The notes under the pieces were generated by a model, which was given only the letters and a program-made list of their open reading frames with translations, was not told the origin of the DNA and did no database searches. A program made the translations under genes and the position numbers. DNA of 64,000 nucleotides from GCA-2748575 sp965222725 (GTDB lineage Bacteria; Pseudomonadota; Gammaproteobacteria; Pseudomonadales; Ketobacteraceae): contig OZ244969.1 in NCBI GenBank assembly GCA_965222725.1, positions 4,030,001-4,094,000 on the forward strand, in the 5' to 3' direction. This document shows positions 16,605-25,993 of this stretch, piece by piece. Every line of letters begins with the position of its first letter. Positions within the stretch are counted from its first letter, which is position 1.

Positions 16605-18530
16605 TTAGAACCCCACACAATCCGGTTGATTTGAGTGATCACACCCATCGGTGCCGATATAGGACTGGGTGCTGTATTCTTCCAGGGGTAACTTGCTTAC
16701 CGGTAGCCCAGAGTCTGTCAGGGCCTCCACATAGTCAATAAAGCCCTGGGCGTACTCTGTGAACGTATCTGTGTACAGGCCTGCATCGAATATCACACCA
16801 AAGGTGTCGTAACCATCCTGTCCGGAAGCGATAAAGTCATTGGTAACCACAGTATAGGTTTCTATTGGATCTATGGCAGTCCAGCTGCCGGCGAGGCGCG
16901 GATTAATTTCCAGATTTGAAATCCGGTTGCCGAAGCCTTGCGAGGCATCAACCCGGTAACGCAAGCCGGAGGCATAGGGGTAGGAGCCAGTAGAACCGCC
17001 GTCATCCAGTGTGTTGGACAGCGCGTCTTCCAATACATTTTTAATTTGTTCGCCCGTCATTTCCAGAGTGACCAGGGTGTTGGAAAACGGCAGCAGTGTA
17101 AATGTATCAGCAATGGTGTAATTGCCCATGGGAATATCCACTCGCACACCACCGGCGTTCTGAATAGCAAAGTCTGCAGTCGGCGTAACGGTCATGAATG
17201 CCTTGGCGACGATGTTGGAAATATCGCTGCCATTGGCATAGGTGGCGGAGGCGTCGCAAATTGCAGAACGACCCTGACCAGGCCAGCGATCAAGGCACAG
17301 ATCTTCAGATACGGAACCTATTACCGTTTGTTCCAGTACGGATACTTCTTCATTGAATCCGGCGAGCAAGGCAGCCGATGTGGTATCTTCCCATGCCAGT
17401 TTGATTTCCGGGTGGCGGATCAGAGAGAAGGCGACTTTGAGTTTGTCGAAACCGGATAGCTCCCGGGATGAACCATCCGAGTCTTCAAAGGCGAAGTCCG
17501 CTTTAACGGGCATGACAGGATGTCCATAGCAGGATCGCACATTTCCGTGACGGTCAAAATCCACCTGCAGTCGGCCCATCAGGTGAGCGTATTCCCAGGC
17601 ATGGACGATACACACCCGTTTGCCGTCTGCATCGGTAACCCGCGTGGGGTATTCGCCGGCTACGTTAAAACCCAGGTCAGCCAGGGTGTCATCTCCCAGT
17701 AAGGTATGGGAATCGCCGCCAACAATAACGTCAACGCCGCGCAGTTGTCCGGCCAGTTGGATATCGTTGGCGTACTGGTAGTGGGTTACCAGAATGATTT
17801 TATTCACGCCCTGGTCGGTAAGCTCATCGATATAGCGTTGAGAGGTTTCCAGTTCGTCCAGGAATTCGGTGCCTTCATCGGGGTTGGAAGAGTTTTTGGT
17901 TTTACCTGCGATATCGATGCCGATAATACCAACCTTTTGACCTTCGACTTCCATGATAGTGTAGGGCTGGATATAGCGATCACGGATTGCCGAGGTAGCG
18001 CCAGGTACAACGTTAGCGCCCAGTACGGGGGTATTGCACTGGCCATCAGCAAGGTGATCAAGAAAGCTGGCCAGGCCGGTATCGCCGTCATCAAATTCAT
18101 GGTTGCCCAGCGCAAAGGCATCAAAACATATTTCGTTCATCATGGCCGCATCGGCCTGGCCTTTGAACAGACTGTAATACAGGGTTCCGGTAATGGCATC
18201 GCCCGCATGAATCTTGATGGGGTTACGCACGTAACGCTCCATGCGTTTGAATGTGTTGGTCAGCAGCGGCATGCCGCCGTAGGTGACTTCCACTTCGTTC
18301 AGTGGTGTGCCGTCGGCCAGCGTCGTGTTCAGTCGCAGTCCGCTGACATCGTAATCCAGCTGATCGGCGGCCAGATGTGAGTGATGGTCATTCATGTGAA
18401 GAATGTTCAGTGTCAATGGCCGTTTGATGTCGCGCGGTTTCCAGAAATCAAAGAAACCTGCAGAAGCAGACAGTGGTAGGGTCGTAGCCAACAGGCTGCC
18501 AGCTATTGCTATTTTTAAACTTGCTCTCAT
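16605..18530 (-). CDS. 5'-nucleotidase / UDP-sugar hydrolase family protein
   Basis: A 641-residue exported protein. The signal peptide (ISLLATTLPLSASA-like, residues 1-25) is followed by a calcineurin-type metallophosphatase domain with LNILHMNDHHSHL and FALGNHEFDDG, then a 5'-nucleotidase C-terminal domain (FAIQNAGGVRVDIP, about 430-600). UshA-like enzymes hydrolyse extracellular nucleotides in the periplasm to release phosphate and nucleoside. The ATG at 18530 has GGGGAAG upstream and is preferred over an in-frame codon at 18545. It lies 281 bases from the LamG-like gene on the same strand; the gap shows no clear element, so co-transcription is uncertain. Confidence 0.9.
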   Translation of the reverse strand: MRASLKIAIAGSLLATTLPLSASAGFFDFWKPRDIKRPLTLNILHMNDHHSHLAADQLDYDVSGLRLNTTLADGTPLNEVEVTYGGMPLLTNTFKRMERYVRNPIKIHAGDAITGTLYYSLFKGQADAAMMNEICFDAFALGNHEFDDGDTGLASFLDHLADGQCNTPVLGANVVPGATSAIRDRYIQPYTIMEVEGQKVGIIGIDIAGKTKNSSNPDEGTEFLDELETSQRYIDELTDQGVNKIILVTHYQYANDIQLAGQLRGVDVIVGGDSHTLLGDDTLADLGFNVAGEYPTRVTDADGKRVCIVHAWEYAHLMGRLQVDFDRHGNVRSCYGHPVMPVKADFAFEDSDGSSRELSGFDKLKVAFSLIRHPEIKLAWEDTTSAALLAGFNEEVSVLEQTVIGSVSEDLCLDRWPGQGRSAICDASATYANGSDISNIVAKAFMTVTPTADFAIQNAGGVRVDIPMGNYTIADTFTLLPFSNTLVTLEMTGEQIKNVLEDALSNTLDDGGSTGSYPYASGLRYRVDASQGFGNRISNLEINPRLAGSWTAIDPIETYTVVTNDFIASGQDGYDTFGVIFDAGLYTDTFTEYAQGFIDYVEALTDSGLPVSKLPLEEYSTQSYIGTDGCDHSNQPDCVGF

Positions 18531-18659
18531 TGTGGACTTCCCCAAAAGTTATGCATATAGAATCATGCACAATGGTAAAAGCCCTGAAGTGACAAACTGA
18601 TTAATAACGTGTGAAGAATTAAGTTATCTCGTAACCAGGGATCATAAGGAAACTGGATA

Positions 18660-19805
18660 TCACTGGGTCGATGCCAGGCTGGTTAATACCAGAGACACCA
18701 GCATGGATTGCTGAGTAACCCCCATTTTGACGAACATGGAGCGCAGGTGGGCACGCACGGTGTTCTTCTTGATATCCAGTTCAGTGGCGACTTCGTCCGT
18801 CGTATGGCCTTCCGCCAGCAGTATGGCGATAGTGGCCTCCGACATGGTGAGCTGATACAGGTTCATCAGGGTTCTGACGGAAATCTCCAGGTTCTTTTCC
18901 GGATCCTGAATCAGTATGGTCAGGTAGGGTGTTACATCGGATTCGTTATGAAAGTCCACCGGCATGGGTTTGATCATCATCTGATAACCGGATTTGCCGG
19001 AATCCCGACTGGCAGCCAGGGCATTGATTTGCGAACGACCTTTCTGTTTGATCGCATCCAGTGCTTCGGCCAGGTATTTGTTGAAGGTTTCGTTCTCAGT
19101 GGAATTATTAAGCTTGATTTTATTCTGGGATTCCTTGAAACCGTCACCTTCACTGAGATAGCGGTCGGCGGTGGCATTGCATTGCAGAATATTGCCGTTT
19201 TTATCCAGCGTTATAATGCCTATGGAACGTTTTGAAATGGAGTCGGCATAAATCTGCCGTTCCGAATCCAGCTGGCGCAGCTGAATACCCAGCGCAACAG
19301 ACTGCTCCAGATGCGGCACCAGCAGTTCCAGAAACTCTTTTTCATCCTGGGTGAATTCGCCCTGGGCCTCGGTGCGGGTAAAGCGTATGGATATACGGGA
19401 TTCCCGGTCATACAGCCAGTCAATGCCGGCAATGTGATAAATATCAAAAGGCGCCAGAAAGAGTTCGTAATATTCGCTCTTGAGCAACTGGGCCCGGGGC
19501 ATGATGTCTTCAATGACAGAGAGCTTTTTAAGCGGCAGGTTAACCAGGGGGTCCTGGGTATAAAGATTGGTGTAGGAGCCCACTTCATTACCCAGGATGG
19601 GAATATCCGCGTCTTCGCCGCTGGTGTAGATAAGCCCGGCGTCGTTGGCCGATGGTGGCCTTACAATCAGCGTGGCATGTTGCAGGTCAAGTAACTGCCT
19701 GAGTTGGGTCAGGAAGTTCTTGTTAGTGGACTCAACACTGGTGGCAGCACCATAGAGAGCCGATAACAGGTCAGAAAACGCTTTCAGGTCAACATGTAAT
19801 GCCAT
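18660..19805 (-). CDS. LuxR-family regulator, TeiR/TesR-like
   Basis: A 381-residue transcription factor. The last 65 residues form a LuxR/GerE helix-turn-helix (LTMSEATIAILLAEGHTTDEVATELDIKKNTVRAHLRSMF). The long N-terminal part has no receiver aspartate pattern and reads like a GAF/PAS-type sensing region. Size and architecture match TeiR/TesR, the LuxR-type activator of testosterone genes in Comamonas testosteroni. It lies directly after the hsa operon on the same strand, with a 195-base gap containing a hairpin. Control of the steroid genes is inferred from this position and from the family. Confidence 0.8.
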   Translation of the reverse strand: MALHVDLKAFSDLLSALYGAATSVESTNKNFLTQLRQLLDLQHATLIVRPPSANDAGLIYTSGEDADIPILGNEVGSYTNLYTQDPLVNLPLKKLSVIEDIMPRAQLLKSEYYELFLAPFDIYHIAGIDWLYDRESRISIRFTRTEAQGEFTQDEKEFLELLVPHLEQSVALGIQLRQLDSERQIYADSISKRSIGIITLDKNGNILQCNATADRYLSEGDGFKESQNKIKLNNSTENETFNKYLAEALDAIKQKGRSQINALAASRDSGKSGYQMMIKPMPVDFHNESDVTPYLTILIQDPEKNLEISVRTLMNLYQLTMSEATIAILLAEGHTTDEVATELDIKKNTVRAHLRSMFVKMGVTQQSMLVSLVLTSLASTQ

Positions 19806-19943
19806 TGAATCCTCAGGTTTCGCAAATTGCTGAATAACACAGCCAATCAGGAAATATTACTCCAAAATGGTGCAAACCGCGAAATGTTTTATAACTCAAT
19901 GGGATAGGACGGGAATCTGGCGGATGCGGCATGCTGAAAGGCA

Positions 19944-19973
19944 GCCGGAGCCCTCATGTGGAGCGGCTCCGGC
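19944..19973 (-). terminator. Hairpin after hsaF
   Basis: GCCGGAGCC (19944-19952) pairs perfectly with GGCTCCGGC (19965-19973). It lies 28 bases beyond the hsaF stop and before the LuxR gene. The T-run on the minus strand is weak, so termination may be partial. Confidence 0.6.
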
Positions 19974-20000
19974 GTCAGCGGGGATAACCCGGCGCGGGTA

Positions 20001-21023
20001 TCAGGCCTTGGCCCGTGCCATCTGCATGGCAACGTCTTCGATCAGGTCTTCCTGGCCGCCAATGGCTTTACGTTTGGCCATTTCCAGCAGGATATCCTGG
20101 GAGGGTACGCCGTATTTGGCACCGGCCCGCTTGGCGAACAACAGGAATGAGGAGTAAACACCGGCATAGCCCAGGGTCAGTGAATCCCGGTCAACCCGTA
20201 CCAGGTGATCCATCAGGGGAACGATTTTTTCTTCGGCCACATTCATCAGCTTGAAGATATCCACACCGGTTTCCACTTCGGCACGGTCCATCACCGCGGC
20301 AAATACTTCCAGTGGCGTGTTACCGGCGCCGGCGCCCAGGCCGGCGGCGGAACCGTCGATACGGCTGGCGCCGCATTCAACCGCTACCATGGAATTGGCA
20401 ACGCCCAGAGCCAGGTTATGATGGCCGTGAAAGCCGATCTCGGTTTCCGGCTTCAGCCGTTCACGCAACAGTGTGATGCGCTCTTTCACATCGTCCGGCA
20501 TCATGTAACCGGCAGAGTCGGTGCAGTAGATACAATTGGCGCCATAGGATTCCATCAGCAGTGCCTGTTCCAGCAGTGCCTCCGGGCTGATCATGTGGGC
20601 CATCATCAGAAAGCCGACGGTATCCAGTCCCATTTCCGCTGCCATACCAATATGCTGTTCACTGACATCGGCCTCGGTGCAGTGGGTGGCCACACGAATG
20701 GTGCTGACACCGCAATCCGCTGCCATTTTTAAATGATCCACCGTACCGATGCCGGGGAGCAGCAGGGCAGATACCTTGGCGTTCTTCAGTTTGGGAATGA
20801 CGGCGTCCAGGTATTCCTCGTCTTTCGCTGCGGGGAATCCGTAATTGACAGAGGCGCCGCCCAGACCGTCGCCATGGGTGATCTCAATTAAAGGCACACC
20901 GGCATCGTCCAGGGCCGTGGCTATATCGATCATTTCATCAATCGTGATCTGGTGCTGCTTGGGGTGCATCCCGTCCCGCAGACACATATCATGAAGAGTC
21001 ACTTTTTTACCTTTCAGGTTCAT
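20001..21023 (-). CDS. hsaF: 4-hydroxy-2-oxoacid aldolase (HsaF)
   Basis: A 340-residue class II pyruvate aldolase of the DmpG/BphI/HsaF family. The metal and substrate site DMCLRDGMHPKQHQ lies at residues 11-24, and the metal-binding HGHHNLALG comes later. In steroid degradation it cleaves 4-hydroxy-2-oxohexanoate into pyruvate and propanal, which is channelled to the partner dehydrogenase. It is the last gene of the minus operon and lies 34 bases after hsaG, its obligate complex partner. The start has a GGAG site. Confidence 0.95.
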   Translation of the reverse strand: MNLKGKKVTLHDMCLRDGMHPKQHQITIDEMIDIATALDDAGVPLIEITHGDGLGGASVNYGFPAAKDEEYLDAVIPKLKNAKVSALLLPGIGTVDHLKMAADCGVSTIRVATHCTEADVSEQHIGMAAEMGLDTVGFLMMAHMISPEALLEQALLMESYGANCIYCTDSAGYMMPDDVKERITLLRERLKPETEIGFHGHHNLALGVANSMVAVECGASRIDGSAAGLGAGAGNTPLEVFAAVMDRAEVETGVDIFKLMNVAEEKIVPLMDHLVRVDRDSLTLGYAGVYSSFLLFAKRAGAKYGVPSQDILLEMAKRKAIGGQEDLIEDVAMQMARAKA

Positions 21024-21057
21024 TCTATTCTCCTACCGTGATCTGTTGCTGTGCCTG

Positions 21058-21954
21058 TTATACGGCTGCTGCTTTTGCCATGTTTTCGGCATACATTTCT
21101 GCGGTACGCAATGCCGCTGCGGTCATGATGTCCAGGTTACCGGAGTACTTGGGAAGAAAGTCACCCAGGCCTTCCACCTGCAGGAAGGTGGTCACCCGGT
21201 TGCCGTCAAACACGGGGTCGTTCAACAGGGTGTAGCCGGGAACATATTTTTGTACTTCTTCCACCATGGCATGAATAGATGCGGTGATCTTGTCCTGATC
21301 CGGCGTGTCCTTCGTTATGCAGTGTACTGTGTCGCGCATGATCAAAGGCGGCTCAGCGGGGTTCACGATAATGATGGCCTTGCCTTTTTCCGCGCCACCG
21401 ATTTTTTCAATCGCGCCGGAAGTGGTGCGGGTAAACTCATCGATGTTCTTGCGGGTGCCGGGGCCAACGGATTTAGATGCCACTGTGGCAACAATCTCGC
21501 CGTATTCCACCGGTTGCACGCGGCTTACCGCGGCCACCATGGGAATAGTGGCCTGACCACCGCAGGTCACCATGTTCACGTTTTCCTTACGACCTTCTTC
21601 CAGCAGAGCTGCCAGGTTCACTGGTGGAATACAGTAGGGGCCAATGGCAGCCGGTGTCAGGTCAATCATCATGGCGCCTTGCTCGTTGACCTTGCGGGAG
21701 TTTTCAGCGTGCACATAGGCAGAGGTGGCATCAAACACGATTTGAATATTGTCTGCCTTGATATGCGGCACCAGACCATCCACACCTTCGGTGGTGACTT
21801 TCATGCCGAAATCCCGGGCACGTTTAATGCCTTCGGATTCCTCGATGCCCACCATCCAGACGGGTTCAATCCAGTCGCTTCGCATGGCTTTCATCAGCAG
21901 GTCGGTACCAATATTACCGGGGCCGATAATGGCTGCGCGTAATTTCTGACTCAT
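21058..21954 (-). CDS. hsaG: Acylating aldehyde dehydrogenase (HsaG)
   Basis: A 298-residue CoA-acylating aldehyde dehydrogenase of the DmpF/BphJ/HsaG family. The NAD-binding GPGNIGTDLL lies at 11-20 and the catalytic cysteine is in CGGQATIPMV (Cys131). It converts propanal made by HsaF to propanoyl-CoA with NAD and CoA. Family members form a heterotetramer with the aldolase encoded next to them. An AAGGA site precedes the ATG. Confidence 0.95.
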   Translation of the reverse strand: MSQKLRAAIIGPGNIGTDLLMKAMRSDWIEPVWMVGIEESEGIKRARDFGMKVTTEGVDGLVPHIKADNIQIVFDATSAYVHAENSRKVNEQGAMMIDLTPAAIGPYCIPPVNLAALLEEGRKENVNMVTCGGQATIPMVAAVSRVQPVEYGEIVATVASKSVGPGTRKNIDEFTRTTSGAIEKIGGAEKGKAIIIVNPAEPPLIMRDTVHCITKDTPDQDKITASIHAMVEEVQKYVPGYTLLNDPVFDGNRVTTFLQVEGLGDFLPKYSGNLDIMTAAALRTAEMYAENMAKAAAV

Positions 21955-21984
21955 TGCTATTGGTCCTTTTGATTATGTATTCGC

Positions 21985-22809
21985 TTAAATAAATTTCACT
22001 GTGCAGGTGCCCAGGCCTTCCAGCTCCATGTGCATTTCATCGCCGGCCACTACCGGCTCCAAAGGCACAAGAGAACCGGACAGGATGACTTCACCGGCTT
22101 TAAAGGGAATGCCGAATTCACCCAGCGTATTGGCGAGCCAGGCAACGGCTGTTAACGGATTGCCTTGTACGGCCGATCCTTTGCCGGAACTGATTTGCTT
22201 GCCGTTTTTGAAAACATTCACCGTCAGGTTGGGCAGATCCAGCCCTCTGGGATCCGTGTGTTCATTTCCAATGGCATACACACCGCAGGATGCGTTGTCG
22301 GCAATGGTATCCTGGATCTTGATCTTCCAGTCCTTGATGCGTGAATCCACGATTTCAAAGCAGGGCATAATGCTTTCGGTGGCGTTCAGTACGTCCTCTT
22401 CTGTCACGCCGGGGCCCTGTAAATCCTCTTTCAAAAGAAAGGCAATTTCCGCTTCGGCACGAGGCTGTATCATGTTGCCTTTAATGGAAACTTCACTGTT
22501 GTTTTCCACCGTCATTTCAGACGTCAGAAAACCAAAGTCCGGCTGAAAAACGCCCAGCATTTCCTGCACCGCCGCAGAGGTTACACCAATCTTTTTTCCC
22601 ACCACTTTTACGCCGCGGTCAGCAATGCGTGCGTTCAGCATGGCCTGGGAAATGTGGTAGGCATCTTCGATTGTGATGTCCGGGTAGCGATCCGTCAGTG
22701 GCGCCAGGGTGGTTTCTGTTTTCAGCGCCTGATATAGCTCTTCGCCCAGTGCCTGACGTTGTTCAGTGGTTAAGTGTTCAGCGGTTAAGTGTTCGGTTGT
22801 TAAACTCAT
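21985..22809 (-). CDS. hsaE: 2-hydroxyhexa-2,4-dienoate hydratase (HsaE)
   Basis: A 274-residue member of the 2-keto-4-pentenoate hydratase/fumarylacetoacetate hydrolase-like family, with GKKIGVTSAAVQ and the metal-binding IQPRAEAEIAFLL. It hydrates the C6 dienol released from ring A to 4-hydroxy-2-oxohexanoate, the substrate of HsaF. The start overlaps the hsaD stop by four bases. The first 15 or so residues are an in-frame repeat (LTTEH, LTAEH, LTTEQ) from a 15-bp triplication, so the native start may be slightly downstream. Confidence 0.92.
   Translation of the reverse strand: MSLTTEHLTAEHLTTEQRQALGEELYQALKTETTLAPLTDRYPDITIEDAYHISQAMLNARIADRGVKVVGKKIGVTSAAVQEMLGVFQPDFGFLTSEMTVENNSEVSIKGNMIQPRAEAEIAFLLKEDLQGPGVTEEDVLNATESIMPCFEIVDSRIKDWKIKIQDTIADNASCGVYAIGNEHTDPRGLDLPNLTVNVFKNGKQISSGKGSAVQGNPLTAVAWLANTLGEFGIPFKAGEVILSGSLVPLEPVVAGDEMHMELEGLGTCTVKFI
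22761..22805. repeat. Three 15-bp tandem repeats at the hsaE 5' end
   Basis: Units 22761-22775, 22776-22790 and 22791-22805; the first two differ by one base and the third is diverged. They encode a repeated five-residue unit at the HsaE N-terminus. Confidence 0.75.
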
Positions 22810-23696
22810 GCCGCTGGCTCCTGACGCTTGAGAAATTCAATACAACGTTGATTGAACAGTTCCTTGTATTCAATCATTACCCAGTGGCCGCAACGGCTAA
22901 GGGTAATCACCTCGGCGTCGGGGCAGTGGGTTACCAGGGTCTCGGCGCCACTCACCGGGCAGAAATTATCTTTGGCGCCCCAAAAGCCCAGTACCGGTGC
23001 TTTAATTTCGTTCAGGCGTTCAGTGATATTGGGAATGATCATGCGCTTGAAGGCGGCAGGGTTCTGGGTTTCCAGAATCCGGAAACGTTCCTGAATCAGC
23101 TCGTCGGTAATGTGGCTGGGATCAAAGACAATCAGTTTGAGCACTTCTTTCAAATATTCAGGCGTGAACTCGGGAGACCCAAGGGGTACTGCCGTCATTG
23201 CCTGCACACCTTTCATGTTCTGGAAATAGGTCATCTGGTCTTCCAGACCACCGCAACCCATCAGAATCAGGTGGCTGATACGATCAGGTGCGTTAAGTGC
23301 CATCCCCAGACTGACAGCGCCGCCCAGCGAATTACCCACCAGAGCGAATTTTTCCATATCCAGCTGATCGGCAAACTCCAGCATGGCTGCAGCAAAAAAA
23401 TCCAGGGTGTAATCCAGATCGGGTTTGTCACTGTCGCCAAAGCCGGGAAGGTCCGGAATAATCACGCGGAAACCGCTGTTAACGAAATCCTCGACGTTAT
23501 AGCGGAAGTTCAGCCAGCCGCTGGCGCCTGGTCCGCTGCCTTGCAGAAAAATAACCGGATAACCTGGTCCCTGTGCGGGTTCGGATACGGTGTAGTGAAT
23601 TTTAATGTCGCGGGCATCGCCATTCTGCAATTCCAGAAACTGTGATTCGGGTTTTGCTGGTGGTGTTGTGGGTGTTGTGGGTGTTGTTTTAGTCAT
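22806..23696 (-). CDS. hsaD: 4,9-DSHA hydrolase (HsaD)
   Basis: A 296-residue alpha/beta hydrolase of the meta-cleavage product group. The oxyanion region is GSGPGASG, the nucleophile is in GNSLGG (Ser123), and the C-terminal Asp and His are in WGAKDNFCP and RCGHWVMIE. It cleaves the C-C bond of the ring-opened 4,5-9,10-diseco product to give 2-hydroxyhexadienoate and the C/D-ring propionate HIP. The N-terminus begins with an unusual Thr-Pro run from a 9-bp repeat. Its neighbours hsaE and hsaC supply the adjacent steps. Confidence 0.93.
   Translation of the reverse strand: MTKTTPTTPTTPPAKPESQFLELQNGDARDIKIHYTVSEPAQGPGYPVIFLQGSGPGASGWLNFRYNVEDFVNSGFRVIIPDLPGFGDSDKPDLDYTLDFFAAAMLEFADQLDMEKFALVGNSLGGAVSLGMALNAPDRISHLILMGCGGLEDQMTYFQNMKGVQAMTAVPLGSPEFTPEYLKEVLKLIVFDPSHITDELIQERFRILETQNPAAFKRMIIPNITERLNEIKAPVLGFWGAKDNFCPVSGAETLVTHCPDAEVITLSRCGHWVMIEYKELFNQRCIEFLKRQEPAA
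23662..23688. repeat. Three 9-bp tandem repeats in the hsaD N-terminus
   Basis: GGTGTTGTG is present at 23662 and 23671, and GGTGTTGTT at 23680. In frame they encode TTP units near the start of HsaD. The repeat number could vary by slippage without a frameshift. Confidence 0.75.
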
Positions 23697-23708
23697 ATCA
23701 ATCCCCGT

Positions 23709-24572
23709 TTATTCGACAACTGCCGGGTTAAACTGGATGGGTCCGCCCAGCATGTCCCGATGGGATGCGGGTTGTTTGCCATCCACGTCCTTGACGCCCA
23801 GATTGATTGCCACTTCTGCGGAAATCAGAGCCTGGCCGGATTTTTCCATCAACTGTTCGTCGCAGTAGAGTGCGTCTATTACCCGGCCGGTAAATTCCGG
23901 CGACTCCGCCATGGCCGCAAAGGGACCATAAGTGTCCGGATCCGCTTTAACAGCGAGTTGTAGCCGTTCAGTGTTGAGCACACCCATCCACACCGATACG
24001 GCGGCAACATTGAATGGTTTCAGGTCATGGGCCATATCCCATGCCAGTTTGTCGTGTCCGGCTTTTTGTGCGCCATAGGCAGGCCCGTGCATGTAGCAGG
24101 CAGCGCCGGGAGAACTGGTGTTCACGATCAGTCCGCTTTTTTGTTCCGCCATGATTTGCGCGGCATAGTAGCTGGCGACATAGCTGGAACGCAGGCCCAC
24201 GTTAATGATCTCGCACATGGCCAGGGATTTTTCCCAGAAGGGGCCTTTGGCGGTCAGGTCGTCGTGCAAATAAGTGGCGTTATTGACCAGAATATCCAGG
24301 CGACCCTGTTCCTGTTTGATTTGTTCGAACAGGGCTTTTACCTGATTGTCGTCGCCATGGTCGCAGATAACAGCAATGCCCGTGCCGCCCCGTTGAGTAA
24401 CATCTTCCGCTGTGGCGTACACGGTGCCGGGCAGGGGTGCATCGCCTTCCTGTTTAGTGCGACCGGTAACATAAACAATATCGCCAAGGCTTCCGAATGC
24501 CTGGGCAATACCTTTACCGGCACCCCGGCTGGCACCGGTAACAAGTACAACTCTGGGTTGTGACTGACTCAT
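23709..24572 (-). CDS. SDR-family oxidoreductase in the hsa operon
   Basis: A 287-residue short-chain dehydrogenase with VTGASRGAGKGIA at 11-23 and YGAQK (Tyr166, Lys170). The sequence around the active site and VWMGVLNTERL resemble the DHRS1-like SDR group. It lies between hsaA and hsaD, 12 bases from hsaD. Hydroxyl/ketone interconversion on a seco-steroid or HIP intermediate is possible, but no assigned step of the Hsa route needs an SDR here. Confidence 0.82.
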   Translation of the reverse strand: MSQSQPRVVLVTGASRGAGKGIAQAFGSLGDIVYVTGRTKQEGDAPLPGTVYATAEDVTQRGGTGIAVICDHGDDNQVKALFEQIKQEQGRLDILVNNATYLHDDLTAKGPFWEKSLAMCEIINVGLRSSYVASYYAAQIMAEQKSGLIVNTSSPGAACYMHGPAYGAQKAGHDKLAWDMAHDLKPFNVAAVSVWMGVLNTERLQLAVKADPDTYGPFAAMAESPEFTGRVIDALYCDEQLMEKSGQALISAEVAINLGVKDVDGKQPASHRDMLGGPIQFNPAVVE

Positions 24573-24735
24573 AGTGGATTCCCTGAGACGGTTATATTTT
24601 TTGGTATGTGTTTAGACTATTTTTAATAGTATTCAGAACCGATAACGCCGGGGTCCGACACAATGGCGGACATCCCGGCGAGAGGTGCTTCAGTTCCCGA
24701 TAGCAACGCGAGGCTTACAGATAGCCGCGAGTGGC

Positions 24736-25938
24736 TTACAGAAAGTGATCCGCATTTTCCAGACCCAGTTGAACGGCACCATAGTTTTTACCGAACTGAT
24801 AGGGGTTGTTGGCCACGTGGGCACGGCCCGCCAGAATATCCAGCATAAAACGTTGCAGGCGTGAGCTCGTAAAAATGGCCCGGCCACCCAGCATTTTCTG
24901 AAGTTCCAGTACAGACTGCAGGCACTCTTCCGGAACGGTCGATGCTTCAAAGCGATACTGGATACGGGTATTGATATCGGTATCTTCGCCGGCACGGGCA
25001 TTGTTCATCAGCAGGTCAAAGTTGGCCATCAGCTTGAGCTTGAGTTTGTCCACCAACGCCTGAGCGTGGGCCAGCGCCATTTGCGCGTGGGGATCTTCTG
25101 CAGTCTTGCTGCCGGTATTGGTGCCGACACGAACCGCGGCCACTTCCTTGTAGAAGTTAATGGCGCCCTGCAGCGCACCGATGGATGCGGTGGATACTGC
25201 ACGGGGGAAAATCTGACCGAAGGGCAGTTTGTACAGAGGAATCTCTTTGGAATCGACACCGGGGTTGGTTCCCATAAAGCCGTCCATTGCACGATGGGTG
25301 CGGTATTCGGGTACAAAGGCATCTTTCACAACGATGTCTTTACTGCCGGTACCTTTCAGACCAAAGGTGTGCCAGGTGTCCAGAATTTCGTAATCGCTTT
25401 TGGGAACCAGGAAAGTACGGTAATCCGGATTAGGATTGGTTTCGCTGGGCGGAACAATGCCCCCCAAGAAGATCCAGTCGCAATGGTCGCAACCACTGGA
25501 AAACGCCCAGCGACCACTGAATTTAAAACCGCCGTCCACTTCTTCCACTTTACCTACCGGCATATAGGAGGAGGCAATCAGCACGCTGGTGTCATCTTTC
25601 CAGATGTCTTCCTGGGCTTTCAGATCAAACAGTGCAATCTGCCAGTTGTGAACCGCGATAACGCCATAAATCCAGGCAGTGGACATGCAACCTTCGGCCA
25701 GCGCCATCTGTACCTGAAAGAACACCTGGGGATCCATTTCATAACCGCCCCAGCGTTTGGGTTGCAGCACACGGAAGAGTCCGGCTTCCTGCATTTTGGC
25801 GACGGTTTCGTCAGGAATGCGGCGCTCGTCTTCGGCACGCTGCGCGGTTTCCTGAAGGTAAGGGATCATATCTCTGGCCCGTTGTACCAGTTCTTCAGGT
25901 GTCACCTGGTTCTGAAGACTTGCTTCTTGTGCTGTCAT
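24736..25938 (-). CDS. hsaA: 3-HSA hydroxylase, oxygenase component (HsaA)
   Basis: A 400-residue flavin-dependent monooxygenase with the acyl-CoA dehydrogenase fold, in the HsaA/TesA2 and HpaB-like group D family. Features include RVLQPKRWGGYEMDP near the N-terminus and GRWAFSSGCDHCDW in the middle. With reduced flavin from HsaB it ortho-hydroxylates 3-HSA to the catechol 3,4-DHSA. It is followed by its reductase gene upstream in the same operon and by an SDR 163 bases downstream. Fatty acyl-CoA oxidation is unlikely because the acyl-CoA dehydrogenase signature is absent. Confidence 0.93.
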   Translation of the reverse strand: MTAQEASLQNQVTPEELVQRARDMIPYLQETAQRAEDERRIPDETVAKMQEAGLFRVLQPKRWGGYEMDPQVFFQVQMALAEGCMSTAWIYGVIAVHNWQIALFDLKAQEDIWKDDTSVLIASSYMPVGKVEEVDGGFKFSGRWAFSSGCDHCDWIFLGGIVPPSETNPNPDYRTFLVPKSDYEILDTWHTFGLKGTGSKDIVVKDAFVPEYRTHRAMDGFMGTNPGVDSKEIPLYKLPFGQIFPRAVSTASIGALQGAINFYKEVAAVRVGTNTGSKTAEDPHAQMALAHAQALVDKLKLKLMANFDLLMNNARAGEDTDINTRIQYRFEASTVPEECLQSVLELQKMLGGRAIFTSSRLQRFMLDILAGRAHVANNPYQFGKNYGAVQLGLENADHFL

Positions 25939-25993
25939 GTTGAATGCCTCTTGCCGTGGAAAAATGTGTGCAGTTGTTTTTGTTATGTCGGTA

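Noticed and set aside
21046..21942. 298-residue open frame antisense to hsaG
   Set aside because: It is a mirror of a well-supported gene, rich in His, Cys and Gly as expected of antisense frames.
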